Positions 22,852-32,533 of a stretch of DNA of 64,000 nucleotides are shown one piece after another. The stretch's first letter is position 1. Each line of letters starts with the position of its first letter. The position numbers were made by a program, and so were the translations under genes. This DNA is from Yoonia maricola. Lineage in GTDB: Bacteria > Pseudomonadota > Alphaproteobacteria > Rhodobacterales > Rhodobacteraceae. The stretch spans positions 620,001-684,000 of the forward strand of contig NZ_PGTY01000001.1 of assembly GCF_002797915.1 (NCBI RefSeq), written 5' to 3'. The notes beneath the pieces were generated by a model. The model was not told the origin of the DNA. It saw only the letters and a program-made list of their open reading frames with translations, and did not search any database.

Positions 22852-23426
22852 AACAACCCAATCATAGCAAATCCGCCGATCAGCAGCACGCAAAATAGAA
22901 TGAACATCAACCCAAGTCGCTTTTCGATGAAATCGCGGATAGGTGCGCCGAACTTCCACAAAAGCGCTGCAACAAGGAAAAACCGCAGGGCGCGCGCAAA
23001 GATGGATGAGACAATAAACACCGACAGGGGCAATCCTGTTACCCCCGATGCAATCGTGATTACCTTGAACGGCAGGAAAGTAACACCAGCGACAACCACA
23101 GCCCAGGCGCCATATTCGTTGAACACGGCTGACATTTCTTCAAAACTGTCTGCCTTGCCGTAAATCTCAAGGATCGGCTGGCCGACCGTTTCCATCAAAG
23201 CAGCCCCGATGTAATAGCCGAGTAGCGCGCCCGCGACGGACGCTAAAGTTGCAATCCCAGCAATCACGAAGGCGCGTGAAGGCCGGGCGATAATCATCGG
23301 GATCATCAAGACATCGGGAGGGATCGGAAAAAACGAAGATTCCACAAAAGACACAATCGCAAGCGCCCACAAGGCGTGCGGGGATTGTGCCAATGAAATT
23401 GTCCAGTCGTATAGCCTGCGTAACAT
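22848..23426 (-). CDS. YqaA-family (VTT/DedA-like) inner-membrane protein
   Basis: 192 residues with about five hydrophobic segments. The SFVESSFFPIPPDVLMIPM block near residue 30 is the conserved re-entrant motif of the VTT/SNARE-associated superfamily. GYYIGAALME and FLPFKVITIASGVTGLP are the second repeat. Members are implicated in lipid flipping or membrane homeostasis. The specific role of YqaA is not established. It precedes dsbB with a four-base overlap. Confidence 0.88.
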   Translation of the reverse strand: MLRRLYDWTISLAQSPHALWALAIVSFVESSFFPIPPDVLMIPMIIARPSRAFVIAGIATLASVAGALLGYYIGAALMETVGQPILEIYGKADSFEEMSAVFNEYGAWAVVVAGVTFLPFKVITIASGVTGLPLSVFIVSSIFARALRFFLVAALLWKFGAPIRDFIEKRLGLMFILFCVLLIGGFAMIGLL

Positions 23427-23572
23427 GCTTTGCCCGTGTGTTTTGTTTGCTTAGGCCATGTGTATGGCCATGCGTCAAGCATGCGTTCTGATCAATAGGC
23501 TGTATCCCGCATCATCTTTGCATCAAATCGCGATTGACGCGCCCGGACTGGCGGATTAGGACAAGCGCGGTT

Positions 23573-23658
23573 GCCGATGTGGCGGAATGGTAGACGCAGG
23601 GGATTCAAAATCCCCCGATAGCAATATCGTGAGAGTTCGAGTCTCTCCATCGGCACCA
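23573..23658 (+). tRNA. tRNA-Leu (anticodon CAA)
   Basis: A class II tRNA with the acceptor stem GCCGATG pairing with CATCGGC, discriminator A and a genome-encoded CCA. The anticodon stem GGGGA/TCCCC encloses the loop TTCAAAA, giving anticodon CAA (codon TTG). The long variable arm characteristic of leucine tRNAs follows, and the T loop is TTCGAGT. The total is 86 bases. Confidence 0.97.
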
Positions 23659-23976
23659 ACGCGTTTTCTTTTAGAAGGCGCTCTGCACTCTCACGGTTGC
23701 TGCAAAATAAGCATATTTCAGCCGTTTTTGATCCTAAATGAGGGCATAGAAAATAACTTACGGCAAGTGACGTGGGTTTTTGCTTGCAAAACGCGTGTTC
23801 GATTGACAGGCAGGTGGACGCGTTGGCGGCATGGTATTCAACGCCAGATGCCGGACCCAGCGAAAGACCTGTTAGCAGGTCTGGTTTATGAGTGAATATC
23901 GACCGTCTTGATTGGCGGCCCGACGAATATGACAGAGTAGTGCGATGATACATCACATTTCCGGAACGGACAGGCT
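23659..23976. other. 318-base gap after tRNA-Leu, no gene recognised
   Basis: Neither strand holds a convincing frame. A minus-strand frame spanning it runs through the tRNA and yields the familiar spurious antisense-tRNA peptide (MERLELS type). ATG 23947 opens only 11 codons. The gap should contain the promoter of the Hint gene, but no confident -35/-10 pair is seen. Confidence 0.5.
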
Positions 23977-24765
23977 GTGACCGGTTCCAAGACAGACCTC
24001 GCGATAATCGAGGCAGGTACAAGCACGTCCGTTGTTGATGATGCAGGACTCAACCTGCTGACCCTCATCAAGGACGATATCGATTACGTCACTTTTGATA
24101 AGGCGAACCCTGATGCGGGTATCGTCACATTTACAGATGGCAACACGATCACTTTTTCCGAAATTGACAGGGTTGTGCCCTGCTTTACACCCGGAACAGC
24201 GATTGCTACGCCAAAGGGCGAAGTGCCTGTTGAAAGGCTGCGTTCGGGTGACCGGGTTCTGACGCGTGACAACGGCATCCAGACGGTCAGCTGGGTTGGC
24301 ACAAAACGTATTGATTTTGCAGAACTCAATGCCGCACCACAGTTGCGCCCGATCAAGATCCGGGCGGGCGCGCTTGGCAACAATATGCCCGACCGTGATA
24401 TGCTGGTTTCGCCCAGCCACCGTATGCTGATCGTATCGCATCCGGCAGAGCTGTATTTTGGCCAATCGGAGGTTCTGGTCGCCGCGCGCCACATGCTGAC
24501 GATGGACGGGGTTGAGGTCACAGGTCAGCCCTATGTCACCTACATTCATATCATGTGCCAAAATCACGAGATTGTCTTGTCAAACGGGGCGTGGAGCGAA
24601 AGCTTTCAACCGGCTGACCTTACACTCAAAGGGTTTGATGCCGAACAGCGCGAAGAGCTTTTCATGCTGTTCCCCCAGCTTGAAACGGCCGAAGGGGTTG
24701 CCGCCTATGGTGCAGCCCGCCGCACCCTCAGCCGCCGCGAAGCCAAGCTGTTGTTCAAACCTTAG
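23977..24765 (+). CDS. Hint-domain protein, short form
   Basis: 262 residues. After a 65-residue lead rich in Asp and Thr, a Hint domain starts at Cys69 with the classical VVPCFTPGTAIATP. It continues with VERLRSGDRVLTRDNGIQTVSWVG and the SPSHRML block, which contains the conserved His. The HNH or extein parts of true inteins are absent. The start is a GTG at 23977 with only a weak ribosome site and an in-frame stop shortly upstream, so an N-terminal truncation relative to longer family members is possible. It is a second copy, after the 3787-4890 gene, but only the Hint half resembles it. Confidence 0.8.
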   Translation: MTGSKTDLAIIEAGTSTSVVDDAGLNLLTLIKDDIDYVTFDKANPDAGIVTFTDGNTITFSEIDRVVPCFTPGTAIATPKGEVPVERLRSGDRVLTRDNGIQTVSWVGTKRIDFAELNAAPQLRPIKIRAGALGNNMPDRDMLVSPSHRMLIVSHPAELYFGQSEVLVAARHMLTMDGVEVTGQPYVTYIHIMCQNHEIVLSNGAWSESFQPADLTLKGFDAEQREELFMLFPQLETAEGVAAYGAARRTLSRREAKLLFKP

Positions 24766-25345
24766 ACGCGCGCCAGGCCGCCCAGTCTTCGGGCGTGTCC
24801 AGATCAAGGCGCGCGCGATTGCCGGGCAGGGGCACGAGATGGGTTCTGTCGTGCAATTGTTTGACAAGGCTTTCACCACCGCCGTCACCAGACAGATCCG
24901 CAAAGTCCGGGCGCAAGGACGCATCAAAGATGATCGGATGCCCCGGTTTGCCATCCTGCGTCGTGCCGCGCCAGATGACATGGGCGGGATGCGTTGCGCG
25001 CGCGTCCAGAACAGCCTTCAAATCAGATGTTTCCAAAGCGACCAGATCACCAAGCAGGATCATAAAGGCAGGTGCCTTCGGCAATTGCGCCACGGCGCCG
25101 CGCATCGTGCCGGACATGCCCTCATCGGCTTGCGGAACGGTTAGGATTCTAACGTCAAGGTCAGCAATCGTGTCGTGCCTTGAATCGGCTTTTTGGTGTA
25201 GCGCCACATAGACCGGTTCTCCCGCCGCAGAGGCCATGCGCACTTGCCTGCGCAAAAGTGGGACACCATCGACATCCTCAAGCATCTTGTCGCGCGTGCC
25301 CATGCGTGACGATTGCCCTGCAGCAAGGATCAGGATTGGGATCAT
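24755..25345 (-). CDS. MobA-like nucleotidyltransferase
   Basis: 196 residues of the NTP-transferase fold: LAAGQSSRMG (about 7-16) is the nucleotide-binding loop, DKMLEDVDG supplies the lysine, and LLGDLVAL the metal aspartate. Closest in layout to MocA/CTP:molybdopterin cytidylyltransferases, but the base specificity is not readable. The frame overlaps the stop of the convergent Hint gene and its start overlaps the upstream dehydrogenase gene by four bases, so it is expressed with that gene. No molybdoenzyme gene is near. Confidence 0.8.
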   Translation of the reverse strand: MIPILILAAGQSSRMGTRDKMLEDVDGVPLLRRQVRMASAAGEPVYVALHQKADSRHDTIADLDVRILTVPQADEGMSGTMRGAVAQLPKAPAFMILLGDLVALETSDLKAVLDARATHPAHVIWRGTTQDGKPGHPIIFDASLRPDFADLSGDGGGESLVKQLHDRTHLVPLPGNRARLDLDTPEDWAAWRASKV

Positions 25346-27750
25346 CCGCGCATCACCGCTCCATCAGGTTCAAACAAAGGCGTCGTGATGCGTTTGGCTT
25401 TGCGCAATTGGCCCATGATCTCAATCTCGACTTCCAGATCACTGGTCGCCAAGGCGCGCGGCACCAAGGCCAGCGCGATGGATTTTCCTGTATGATGCGC
25501 ATATCCGCCGGAGGTACAAAAACCCTGCACAATGCCGTCGATGAACACTGGCTCATAGGCCACAACATCTGCATCATCTGCGTCCACTTCGAACACGACA
25601 GTGGTGCGGGCAGGGGGATTGGCGCGTTCTGCCTCAGCCGCGGCCCGTCCGATGAAATCGACGTTCTTCTTGAAACTGATGAAGCGATCCATGCCGGTTT
25701 CCGCCGCTGTATAGTCAGGTGAAAACTCTGACAGCCAAGAGCCAAAAAAGCGGTCCAGCCGCAAGGACATCATCGCGCGCATGCCGAACGGTGTGATCTC
25801 GAGCGATTGCCCCGCATGCCAAAGCGACCACCATAGTTGGCGCTGGTCCATTGCATCGCAGTAAATCTCATACCCCAGATCGCCAGTATAGCTGACCCGT
25901 TGCACGATGCAGGCCACCTGACCGATTGTCATACGGCGCACATCCATGAATTTAAGGTCCGTCACATTATCGCGGGTGCAAGCGGCGAGCAGATCACGCG
26001 CCTTGGGTCCCGCAATTTGGAACCCTGTGCGCCTGTCAGAGATGTTTTCGACCTGTGCGTCGGGGTGGGCGTTCTGCATGAACCATCGGTGGTGTATCTC
26101 CTGCGCGCCATAGCTGGCGGTGATCTGAAATATATCCTCCGCAAGACAAGACACCGTGAAATCCCCCCAAAGCCGTCCTTTGGGCGACAACATCGGCGTG
26201 AGCGACATGCGCCCCGGCGGCGGGATCCGGCCCGCCATAATCCGGTCAAGCCATGCGCGTGCGCCTGTGCCTGTGACGGCGAATTTGCCGAAATTCTGCA
26301 CCTCATTGATGCCAACACCGCTGCGCACCGCTTTTACCTCGCGTGCGGTCGCAGCAAAGGCGTTGGAGCGGCGGAAGGTGGGTGTTTCATACTCTGGCTC
26401 GCCGTTCTGGGCGAAGTAATTCGCCACCTCGAGGCCAAACTGATGTCCCCAGACGGCGCCCAGATCGCTGAAGATATCGTACATCGGCGTGGTGCGATGC
26501 GGTCGCGCGGCGGGCAGTTCTTCATTGGGATAGCTGACGGAAAATCGGTTCTGGTAGTTCTCGATCACCTTGGGCCGGGTATATCCCGGCGTGATCCATT
26601 TGCCATAGCGCCCCACATCCATTGCCGTCACGTCACGCTCGCATTCGCCTTCAACCATCCATTGCGCCAGCATCAGGCCGACGCCGCCACCTTGGCTAAA
26701 GCCCGCCATGACGCCACAAGCAGACCAGTAGTTTTGCAAACCGGGAACGGGTCCGACCAATGGGTTGCCGTCAGGGGCAAAGGTAAAGGGGCCGTGGATG
26801 ACAGATTTCACACCCGCACGCTCCAACACGGGAAAGCGCCTGTATGCGAAATCAATCGAGTCAGCGATTTTGTCGAGGTTGTCAGGCAGCAACTCATGCC
26901 CGAACTCCCAAGGTGTCCCGTCAACCGCCCATGGTTCACAGGGTTGTTCGTAAAACCCAATACACAACCCGCGCCCTTCTTGCCGCAGATAACTTTCACC
27001 TGCTGGGTCCATCACATGCGGATGCTCGGCGGCGCGCTCATAAATCTCGGGTAGATCATCCGTGACGATATACTGATGTTCCATCGGATGCAGCGGCACG
27101 TAGCTGCCTGCCATCGCGGCCACTTCCCGCGCCCAAAGCCCTGCGGCATTGACCACATGTTCGGCATGGATGGTGCCTTTGTCTGTCACCACATCCCAGG
27201 TGCCATCGGCGCGCTGGTTTGTCTCGATCACCTTGGTGTGCAGTTCAATCGTGGCCCCGCCCATGCGCGCGGCCTTGGCATAGGCGTGGGTCGTGCCGGA
27301 TGGGTCCAGATGCCCATCAAGTGGGTCATAGAGCCCGCCGACAATACCATCGAGGTTGGTGATTGGGGCGATCTTGGCGATGTCTTCGGGACCAACAATT
27401 TCGGTCTCCAACCCCATATAGCGGTGCTTGGCGCGTTCTGCGACCAGCATGTCGAACCGGTCCTGATTGTCGGCCAAGGTCACACCACCGACATGGTGCA
27501 GGCCGCAAGACATGCCCGTGATCTCTTCCAACTCGCGATACAGCTTGATGGTATAGCCCTGCAAAGCCGCCATATTCGTATCGCCATTCAGCGTGTGAAA
27601 CCCGCCCGCGGCGTGCCAAGTCGACCCTGACGTCAGCTCGGACCGTTCCACAAGCATGACGTCAGACCAACCCAATTTGGTCAGGTGATAAAGGACCGAT
27701 GCGCCGACAACGCCGCCGCCGATAATCAGGGCTTGGGTAGTGGTTTTCAT
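25342..27750 (-). CDS. FAD oxidoreductase-GcvT fusion, dimethylglycine/sarcosine dehydrogenase-like
   Basis: 802 residues. The N-terminal half is a D-amino-acid-oxidase type flavoprotein: IIGGGVVGASVLYHL (FAD), ERSELTSGSTWHAAGG (the His of the WHAA block is the usual covalent-flavin region) and the GVMAGFSQGGG segment. The C-terminal half is an aminomethyltransferase (GcvT-like) domain that captures one-carbon units on tetrahydrofolate. The family oxidises N-methyl groups of dimethylglycine, sarcosine and similar compounds. The exact substrate is open. ATG 27750 has AGGAG at good distance and is preferred over GTG 27759. It is divergent from the paralogue at 27898. Confidence 0.88.
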   Translation of the reverse strand: MKTTTQALIIGGGVVGASVLYHLTKLGWSDVMLVERSELTSGSTWHAAGGFHTLNGDTNMAALQGYTIKLYRELEEITGMSCGLHHVGGVTLADNQDRFDMLVAERAKHRYMGLETEIVGPEDIAKIAPITNLDGIVGGLYDPLDGHLDPSGTTHAYAKAARMGGATIELHTKVIETNQRADGTWDVVTDKGTIHAEHVVNAAGLWAREVAAMAGSYVPLHPMEHQYIVTDDLPEIYERAAEHPHVMDPAGESYLRQEGRGLCIGFYEQPCEPWAVDGTPWEFGHELLPDNLDKIADSIDFAYRRFPVLERAGVKSVIHGPFTFAPDGNPLVGPVPGLQNYWSACGVMAGFSQGGGVGLMLAQWMVEGECERDVTAMDVGRYGKWITPGYTRPKVIENYQNRFSVSYPNEELPAARPHRTTPMYDIFSDLGAVWGHQFGLEVANYFAQNGEPEYETPTFRRSNAFAATAREVKAVRSGVGINEVQNFGKFAVTGTGARAWLDRIMAGRIPPPGRMSLTPMLSPKGRLWGDFTVSCLAEDIFQITASYGAQEIHHRWFMQNAHPDAQVENISDRRTGFQIAGPKARDLLAACTRDNVTDLKFMDVRRMTIGQVACIVQRVSYTGDLGYEIYCDAMDQRQLWWSLWHAGQSLEITPFGMRAMMSLRLDRFFGSWLSEFSPDYTAAETGMDRFISFKKNVDFIGRAAAEAERANPPARTTVVFEVDADDADVVAYEPVFIDGIVQGFCTSGGYAHHTGKSIALALVPRALATSDLEVEIEIMGQLRKAKRITTPLFEPDGAVMRG

Positions 27751-27897
27751 GGACTTCACTCCTGTCTTGCTCAGACCAATATGGCGCTGAAAAAGCCACA
27801 GTCGGTTCAGAAAACGACATGCCGTGTCGGTGAATGGCTATCGCTTTGACGCACCATTGCAGACGCTCAAGAGGTCATCAAACGAAAGGTTTCCTGA

Positions 27898-30309
27898 ATG
27901 CGCACCCATGCCCAAGCCGTTGTCATCGGAGGTGGGCTGATCGGCTGTTCTATCCTGTATCATCTGGCGAAACTAGGGTGGACGGATGTGGTGCTGCTGG
28001 AGCGAGATGAGTTGACATCGGGATCAACATGGCACGCAGCAGCCAACATTCATGGGCTGCATGACAGTACCAATATCAGCCGCATCCAGCACTATACCAT
28101 GAACCTTTATAACACGTTGGAGGATGAGACAGGACAGTCTTGCGGCGTTTTCCAACCCGGCTCGCTTTACTTGGCGCAGACCGAAGAACGCGAGCATCAG
28201 CTGAGGCTGCAAGCCGCGAAGGCCAAGTTTTATGGGATGAATTTCTACGAGGTTGATCGGGCAGAGGCAGAGCGTCTGCATCCATTGGTGGATTATGACG
28301 GCGTCCGCTGCATCATGTTTGAACCTGATGGCGGCAACGTGGACCCATCTGGTGTAACGAATGCCTACGCCATTGGCGCGCGCCAGAAAGGAGCAGAGAT
28401 TTACCGATTTACGCCGGTGACCGCGACTGTTCCGCAGGCTGATGGTTCTTGGATCGTCGAAACACCAAAGGGCGCTATCAAGACCGAATGGGTGATCAAT
28501 GCTGCGGGCCTCTGGGGGCGCGAAGTGGCCAAGCTGGCAGGGATTGAACTGCCGCTTTTGCCGACAGAACATCAGTATTTCGTCACCGAAACGATTGCTG
28601 AAATTGCGGCGATGGACCGCCGTTTACCATCAGTCGCGGACCGTGATGGAGAATACTACCTGCGCCAAGAAGGGCAGGGGCTATTGGTGGGCGCCTACGA
28701 AAAGGATGTGCGCTTCTGGGCCGAAGATGGCACGCCGCAGGGTTTTGGTCATGAGTTGTTCGCTGATGATCTGGAGCGTATTGAGGACAATATGATGCGC
28801 GCCATAGACCGTGTGCCAGCAGTGGGTGAAGCGGGGATCAAGCGGGTCATCAACGGCCCGATGATATGGTCACCGGATAGCAACGTGCTTTATGGCCCGC
28901 ACCCCGATTTGCAAAACTACTTTTGCTGCAACGGCATTATTCCGGGGTTCAGCCAATCTGGCGGCATGGGCTTGATGGCTGCCCAGTGGATCATCAATGG
29001 AGAAAGCGACTATGACATGTTCGCTTGGGATGTGGCACGGTTTGGCCCTTGGGCCGATGCAAAGTTCACCAAGGCGCGGGTGGGCGACCAATATGCCAAA
29101 CGCTTTGCCATCCACTTTCCCAACGAAGAACGATCAGCGGGGCGGCCCGTGCGAACGCGGCCCGTCTATGAAATTCAAAAAGCAATGGGTGCTGTCTTTG
29201 GGTTGAACTATGGCTGGGAGCATCCGTTATGGTTTGCTGATACGCCGGGTATGGCGGATACCAACGGCTTCACACGCCAAAACTGGTTTGAACCCGTGGG
29301 GCAAGAGGCCCGCATGTTGCGCCAATCGACTGGGATCATTGATATTTCAAACTTTGCCAAATACGTGGTGAAGGGTCCAGGTGCTGCGCATTGGCTGAAC
29401 GCTGTCTTCGCAAACAACATGCCCAAGGCGGTCGGACGGTCCTGCCTGACCCCACTGATTGGTGTGAACGGCGGGATCGCGGGGGATTTTACCGTAACCC
29501 GACTGGCTGATGATGAATTCATGATCATCGGTGGCGGTGCCGCTGAACGATATCATCAGCGGTTCTGGAAAGAGGTCCCATTGCCAGAAGGGACTACCTT
29601 TGAAAGTCACACTGACACAATGTGCGGCTTTAACGTGGCCGGCCCGCAATCGCGCGCCTTGTTGGCAGGCCTGACCAATGCGGACCTAAGCACCGAGGCT
29701 TTTCCTTTCATGCGTTCGCAGCGCATCACTGTCGCAGGTGTTCAGGTGGTTGCTTTGCGCGTCTCATTCACCGGCGATCTTGGGTGGGAGTTGCATTGCG
29801 CGCAAGCCGACCAATTGCAGCTTTACAATGCCTTGGTTGAGGCCGGTAAAGAGATGGGCGCAGGGCCGGTCGGGTCGCGCGCGTTGATGTCTTTGCGCAT
29901 CGAGAAAGGCTATGGCAGTTGGAGCCGTGAATATTCACCGGAATACTGGCCACAAGAAGTTGGCTTGGACCGATTGATTAAGATTGATAAGGATTTTTTG
30001 AACAAAGACAAATACCTGAAGATCAAAGATAATGCCCCACGCGAAGTACTGTCCTTGATTGAGGTGCACGACATCGCGACCGCTGATGCCACCGGTGGCG
30101 AGCCAATCTTTCTGCCTGATGGTACTCCTATCGGGCGAGTAACATCAGGTACCTACGGCTACAGTGTCGAAAAATCACTCGCGCTCGGCTACCTCAGGAA
30201 TGTCAAACCGGGCACCACTGTTGACGTCATGATCCTTGGCAAGCCGCATCGCGGCGTCGTTCTGACGGAGCCACCGTTTGACCCCGTCGGAACGCGACTA
30301 CGTGCTTAA
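27898..30309 (+). CDS. FAD oxidoreductase-GcvT fusion, second paralogue
   Basis: 803 residues with the same architecture as the divergent neighbour: VVIGGGLIGCSILYHL for FAD, ERDELTSGSTWHAAANIHG, a middle FAO_M-type region (HFPNEERSAGRP) and a GcvT-like C-terminal domain (GDFTVTRLADDEF, SFTGDLGWELH, LMSLRIEKGYGSWSREYSPEY). Sequence identity to the neighbour is clearly partial, so they are old paralogues rather than a recent duplication. It probably demethylates a different N-methyl substrate from marine osmolyte breakdown (choline, glycine betaine). The 147-base divergent gap holds both promoters. The stop overlaps the convergent SYLF gene. Confidence 0.88.
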   Translation: MRTHAQAVVIGGGLIGCSILYHLAKLGWTDVVLLERDELTSGSTWHAAANIHGLHDSTNISRIQHYTMNLYNTLEDETGQSCGVFQPGSLYLAQTEEREHQLRLQAAKAKFYGMNFYEVDRAEAERLHPLVDYDGVRCIMFEPDGGNVDPSGVTNAYAIGARQKGAEIYRFTPVTATVPQADGSWIVETPKGAIKTEWVINAAGLWGREVAKLAGIELPLLPTEHQYFVTETIAEIAAMDRRLPSVADRDGEYYLRQEGQGLLVGAYEKDVRFWAEDGTPQGFGHELFADDLERIEDNMMRAIDRVPAVGEAGIKRVINGPMIWSPDSNVLYGPHPDLQNYFCCNGIIPGFSQSGGMGLMAAQWIINGESDYDMFAWDVARFGPWADAKFTKARVGDQYAKRFAIHFPNEERSAGRPVRTRPVYEIQKAMGAVFGLNYGWEHPLWFADTPGMADTNGFTRQNWFEPVGQEARMLRQSTGIIDISNFAKYVVKGPGAAHWLNAVFANNMPKAVGRSCLTPLIGVNGGIAGDFTVTRLADDEFMIIGGGAAERYHQRFWKEVPLPEGTTFESHTDTMCGFNVAGPQSRALLAGLTNADLSTEAFPFMRSQRITVAGVQVVALRVSFTGDLGWELHCAQADQLQLYNALVEAGKEMGAGPVGSRALMSLRIEKGYGSWSREYSPEYWPQEVGLDRLIKIDKDFLNKDKYLKIKDNAPREVLSLIEVHDIATADATGGEPIFLPDGTPIGRVTSGTYGYSVEKSLALGYLRNVKPGTTVDVMILGKPHRGVVLTEPPFDPVGTRLRA

Positions 30310-30863
30310 GGAATGATGCGCGTGTATTTGGTGCCTTCCAGCGTCGCACCTAAGCGCAGACCGGTCTGCGCAAACACGACCGCGATCACTGGCGCAAGCG
30401 ACGTTGTTGTTTCCGCGCGCAGCATCTCGCTTTGATCCCGGAACGCATATTCAATATCCGCGCCCGCAGCCCAGCCGGGCCCACGACGGAACTCCAGCAA
30501 TGCTTCGGGCGTCATGAAAAACAGCACATGGCTGAATTGCTGCGCACCGATTTGCAAACCGGCACTGCCAGATGTGGCTGAGTAGTAATCGACCGTCGAT
30601 GAGCCCACACGCAACGCGCCACGCCCAAAGGAACCACCCAGCCCAAGCCCGACTTCGGTCACCAGTGGCATAACCAAGGTCCCGGCAGCGCGTGACGCCA
30701 GGTCGCGTGTTCCGGGGAACTCTGCGAACATGCCTTCCAGCGTGGTGTCAACGCGCGCGTCAATCGTGGCCGCACCGGGGCTGCCGATGCCGTTGCTGCA
30801 TGCAGCAAGCGACGATGCTGCCAAACTACCCAGCGCGAAGCTGCGCCTTGAAAGATGTTTCAT
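30306..30863 (-). CDS. SYLF/YSC84-type lipid-binding lipoprotein
   Basis: 185 residues from the ATG at 30863 (AGGCGGA ribosome site). The frame extends 28 codons further without support. The N-terminus SRRSFALGSLAASSLAAC combines a twin-arginine-like motif with a lipobox, so Cys22 is probably lipidated. The body has the SYLF repeats of glycine-rich strands (GLGLGGSFGRGALRVG, TSGSAGLQIGAQQFSHVLFFM). The family binds phosphoinositides in eukaryotes. The bacterial role is unknown. Confidence 0.82.
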   Translation of the reverse strand: MKHLSRRSFALGSLAASSLAACSNGIGSPGAATIDARVDTTLEGMFAEFPGTRDLASRAAGTLVMPLVTEVGLGLGGSFGRGALRVGSSTVDYYSATSGSAGLQIGAQQFSHVLFFMTPEALLEFRRGPGWAAGADIEYAFRDQSEMLRAETTTSLAPVIAVVFAQTGLRLGATLEGTKYTRIIP

Positions 30864-31036
30864 GATATATCCGCCTATTTGCCTGTGATGGAGACGTTTT
30901 TCGCCCCTTATGTACAGTGTTATAAGGCAGCGCAGACGATGTGTCACGCAGGAAGGTAAACACCGAGCGAGTTGCCGGATCGTGTGCTTGAGCTACCTTT
31001 TCTACTGATCTTTTGATCATTCGAATGGAGGAAACA

Positions 31037-31468
31037 ATGAAGAATACACTAATGGTCGCCGCAAGCATCTGTTTCGCCGGCGTAGCTGCATTCGCTGACG
31101 GACACCGCAGCGCAGCACCTGAAGATGCCAGAGTCTATATCATATCACCTGCCGACGGCGCCGTTGTCAGCAACCCCGTCACAATCGTTTTTGGGCTTGA
31201 AGGCATGGGCGTGGCCCCCGCAGATGTTGAAGTTGAGAATACTGGCCATCATCACCTTTTGATCGATACGGACCCTGGCACGTTGGATATGGAGTCCGGG
31301 TTGCCAGCGACCGATCAGGTTGTGCACTTTGGCGGTGGGCAAACACAGGTGACAAAGGATCTGCCCGCAGGCACCCATACCCTACAGTTGCTGTTAGGTG
31401 ATTGGACGCACGTCCCTCATGATCCACCAGTGATGAGCGAAGTGGTAACAATCACGGTGGAAGAATAG
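31037..31468 (+). CDS. DUF4399 periplasmic protein
   Basis: 143 residues, ATG at 31037 with a strong GGAGG site. A signal peptide (MKNTLMVAASICFAGVAAFADG) precedes one DUF4399 domain with an immunoglobulin-like pattern: YIISPADGAVVSNPVTIVFGLEGMGVAP, the histidine cluster GHHHLLID, and LPAGTHTLQLLLGDWTHVPHDPPV. Histidines suggest metal binding but the function is not established. It stands alone, divergent from the SYLF gene and convergent with hemB. Confidence 0.83.
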   Translation: MKNTLMVAASICFAGVAAFADGHRSAAPEDARVYIISPADGAVVSNPVTIVFGLEGMGVAPADVEVENTGHHHLLIDTDPGTLDMESGLPATDQVVHFGGGQTQVTKDLPAGTHTLQLLLGDWTHVPHDPPVMSEVVTITVEE

Positions 31469-31497
31469 CTGATGTGCGGATCGCAATAGGAACGGCG

Positions 31498-32496
31498 TTA
31501 GGTCTGCATTAACTTTGCAGCCTCAGGCGCAAAATAGGTGAGTATCCCATCGCAACCTGCGCGCTTGAAAGCCAGCAGGCTTTCCATCATCACCTTTTCT
31601 CCATCCAGCCATCCGTTCTGGGCCGCTGCCTGCAGCATCGCATATTCGCCACTCACCTGATAGGCATAGGTGGGTACGCCAAAGCTGTCCTTCACCCGGC
31701 GGCATATATCCAGATAGGGCATGCCGGGTTTGACCATGATCATGTCGGCCCCTTCGGACAGGTCGCGCTCTACAAGCCGTAAGGCCTCATCACTATTGCC
31801 GGGGTCCATTTGGTAGGTGTTCTTATCACCCGTCAGCGCAGACGAAGCACCAACGGCATCACGGAAGGGCCCATAGAAAGCAGAGGCGTATTTGGCCGTA
31901 TAGCTGAGGATGGCGACGTTCTGATGACCGTCTGCCTCTAACGCTGCGCGGATCGCGCCAATGCGCCCGTCCATCATATCGGACGGCCCAAGGATATCCG
32001 CGCCAGCCTCGGCCTGTGCAAGCGCCATCTTTACAAGCGCATCAACTGTGCGGTCATTCACGATTTCCCCGTTTTCAACAAACCCGTCATGGCCGTTGAT
32101 GTTATAGGGGTCGAGCGCGATATCGGTCATCACAGCGATATCTGGGGCGACGTCCTTGATCGCGCGAATTGCTTGATTGGTCAGATTGCCCGAATCCCAC
32201 GCCATCGCGCAATCTTCGGTGCGGGCGTCCATACTGGTGTAGGGAAAGAGACAAATCGCAGGAATACCCAGCGATTGCGCCTCTTTCGCAGCCAGTGCGA
32301 CGCGGTCAACCGTGCGGCGCACAACGCCGGGCATGGAGGCCACAGGCGTCTCAGTGTCTTTGCCGTCCATCACAAAAACTGGCCATATCAGATCATCCAC
32401 AGTCAGCGTATTCTGGCGGGCCAGCGCGCGCAAAGCCGGGCTTTGCCGCATCCGGCGTAGCCGTGTCGCGGGGTAGGGGGCGATAGTGGGTTTCAT
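31498..32496 (-). CDS. hemB: Delta-aminolevulinic acid dehydratase (porphobilinogen synthase)
   Basis: Condenses two aminolevulinate molecules to porphobilinogen in haem and bacteriochlorophyll synthesis. 332 residues from the ATG at 32496. The longer frame upstream overlaps another gene. Schiff-base lysines are seen in SYTAKYASAFYGPFRD and MVKPGMPYLD. The metal-site segment reads TDIALDPYNINGHDG, so the zinc cysteines of the mammalian enzyme are replaced by Asp/Ala as in Rhodobacter HemB. It is divergent from the membrane protein at 32534. Confidence 0.95.
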   Translation of the reverse strand: MKPTIAPYPATRLRRMRQSPALRALARQNTLTVDDLIWPVFVMDGKDTETPVASMPGVVRRTVDRVALAAKEAQSLGIPAICLFPYTSMDARTEDCAMAWDSGNLTNQAIRAIKDVAPDIAVMTDIALDPYNINGHDGFVENGEIVNDRTVDALVKMALAQAEAGADILGPSDMMDGRIGAIRAALEADGHQNVAILSYTAKYASAFYGPFRDAVGASSALTGDKNTYQMDPGNSDEALRLVERDLSEGADMIMVKPGMPYLDICRRVKDSFGVPTYAYQVSGEYAMLQAAAQNGWLDGEKVMMESLLAFKRAGCDGILTYFAPEAAKLMQT

Positions 32497-32533
32497 GAGC
32501 GGCGGCCTCTTTTCGTGATGCTTGATTGGTGGC

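Noticed and set aside
23492-24022. Minus-strand frame of 176 codons across tRNA-Leu
   Set aside because: It contains the well-known MERLELS-type peptide produced when the antisense of a leucine tRNA is translated; not a gene.
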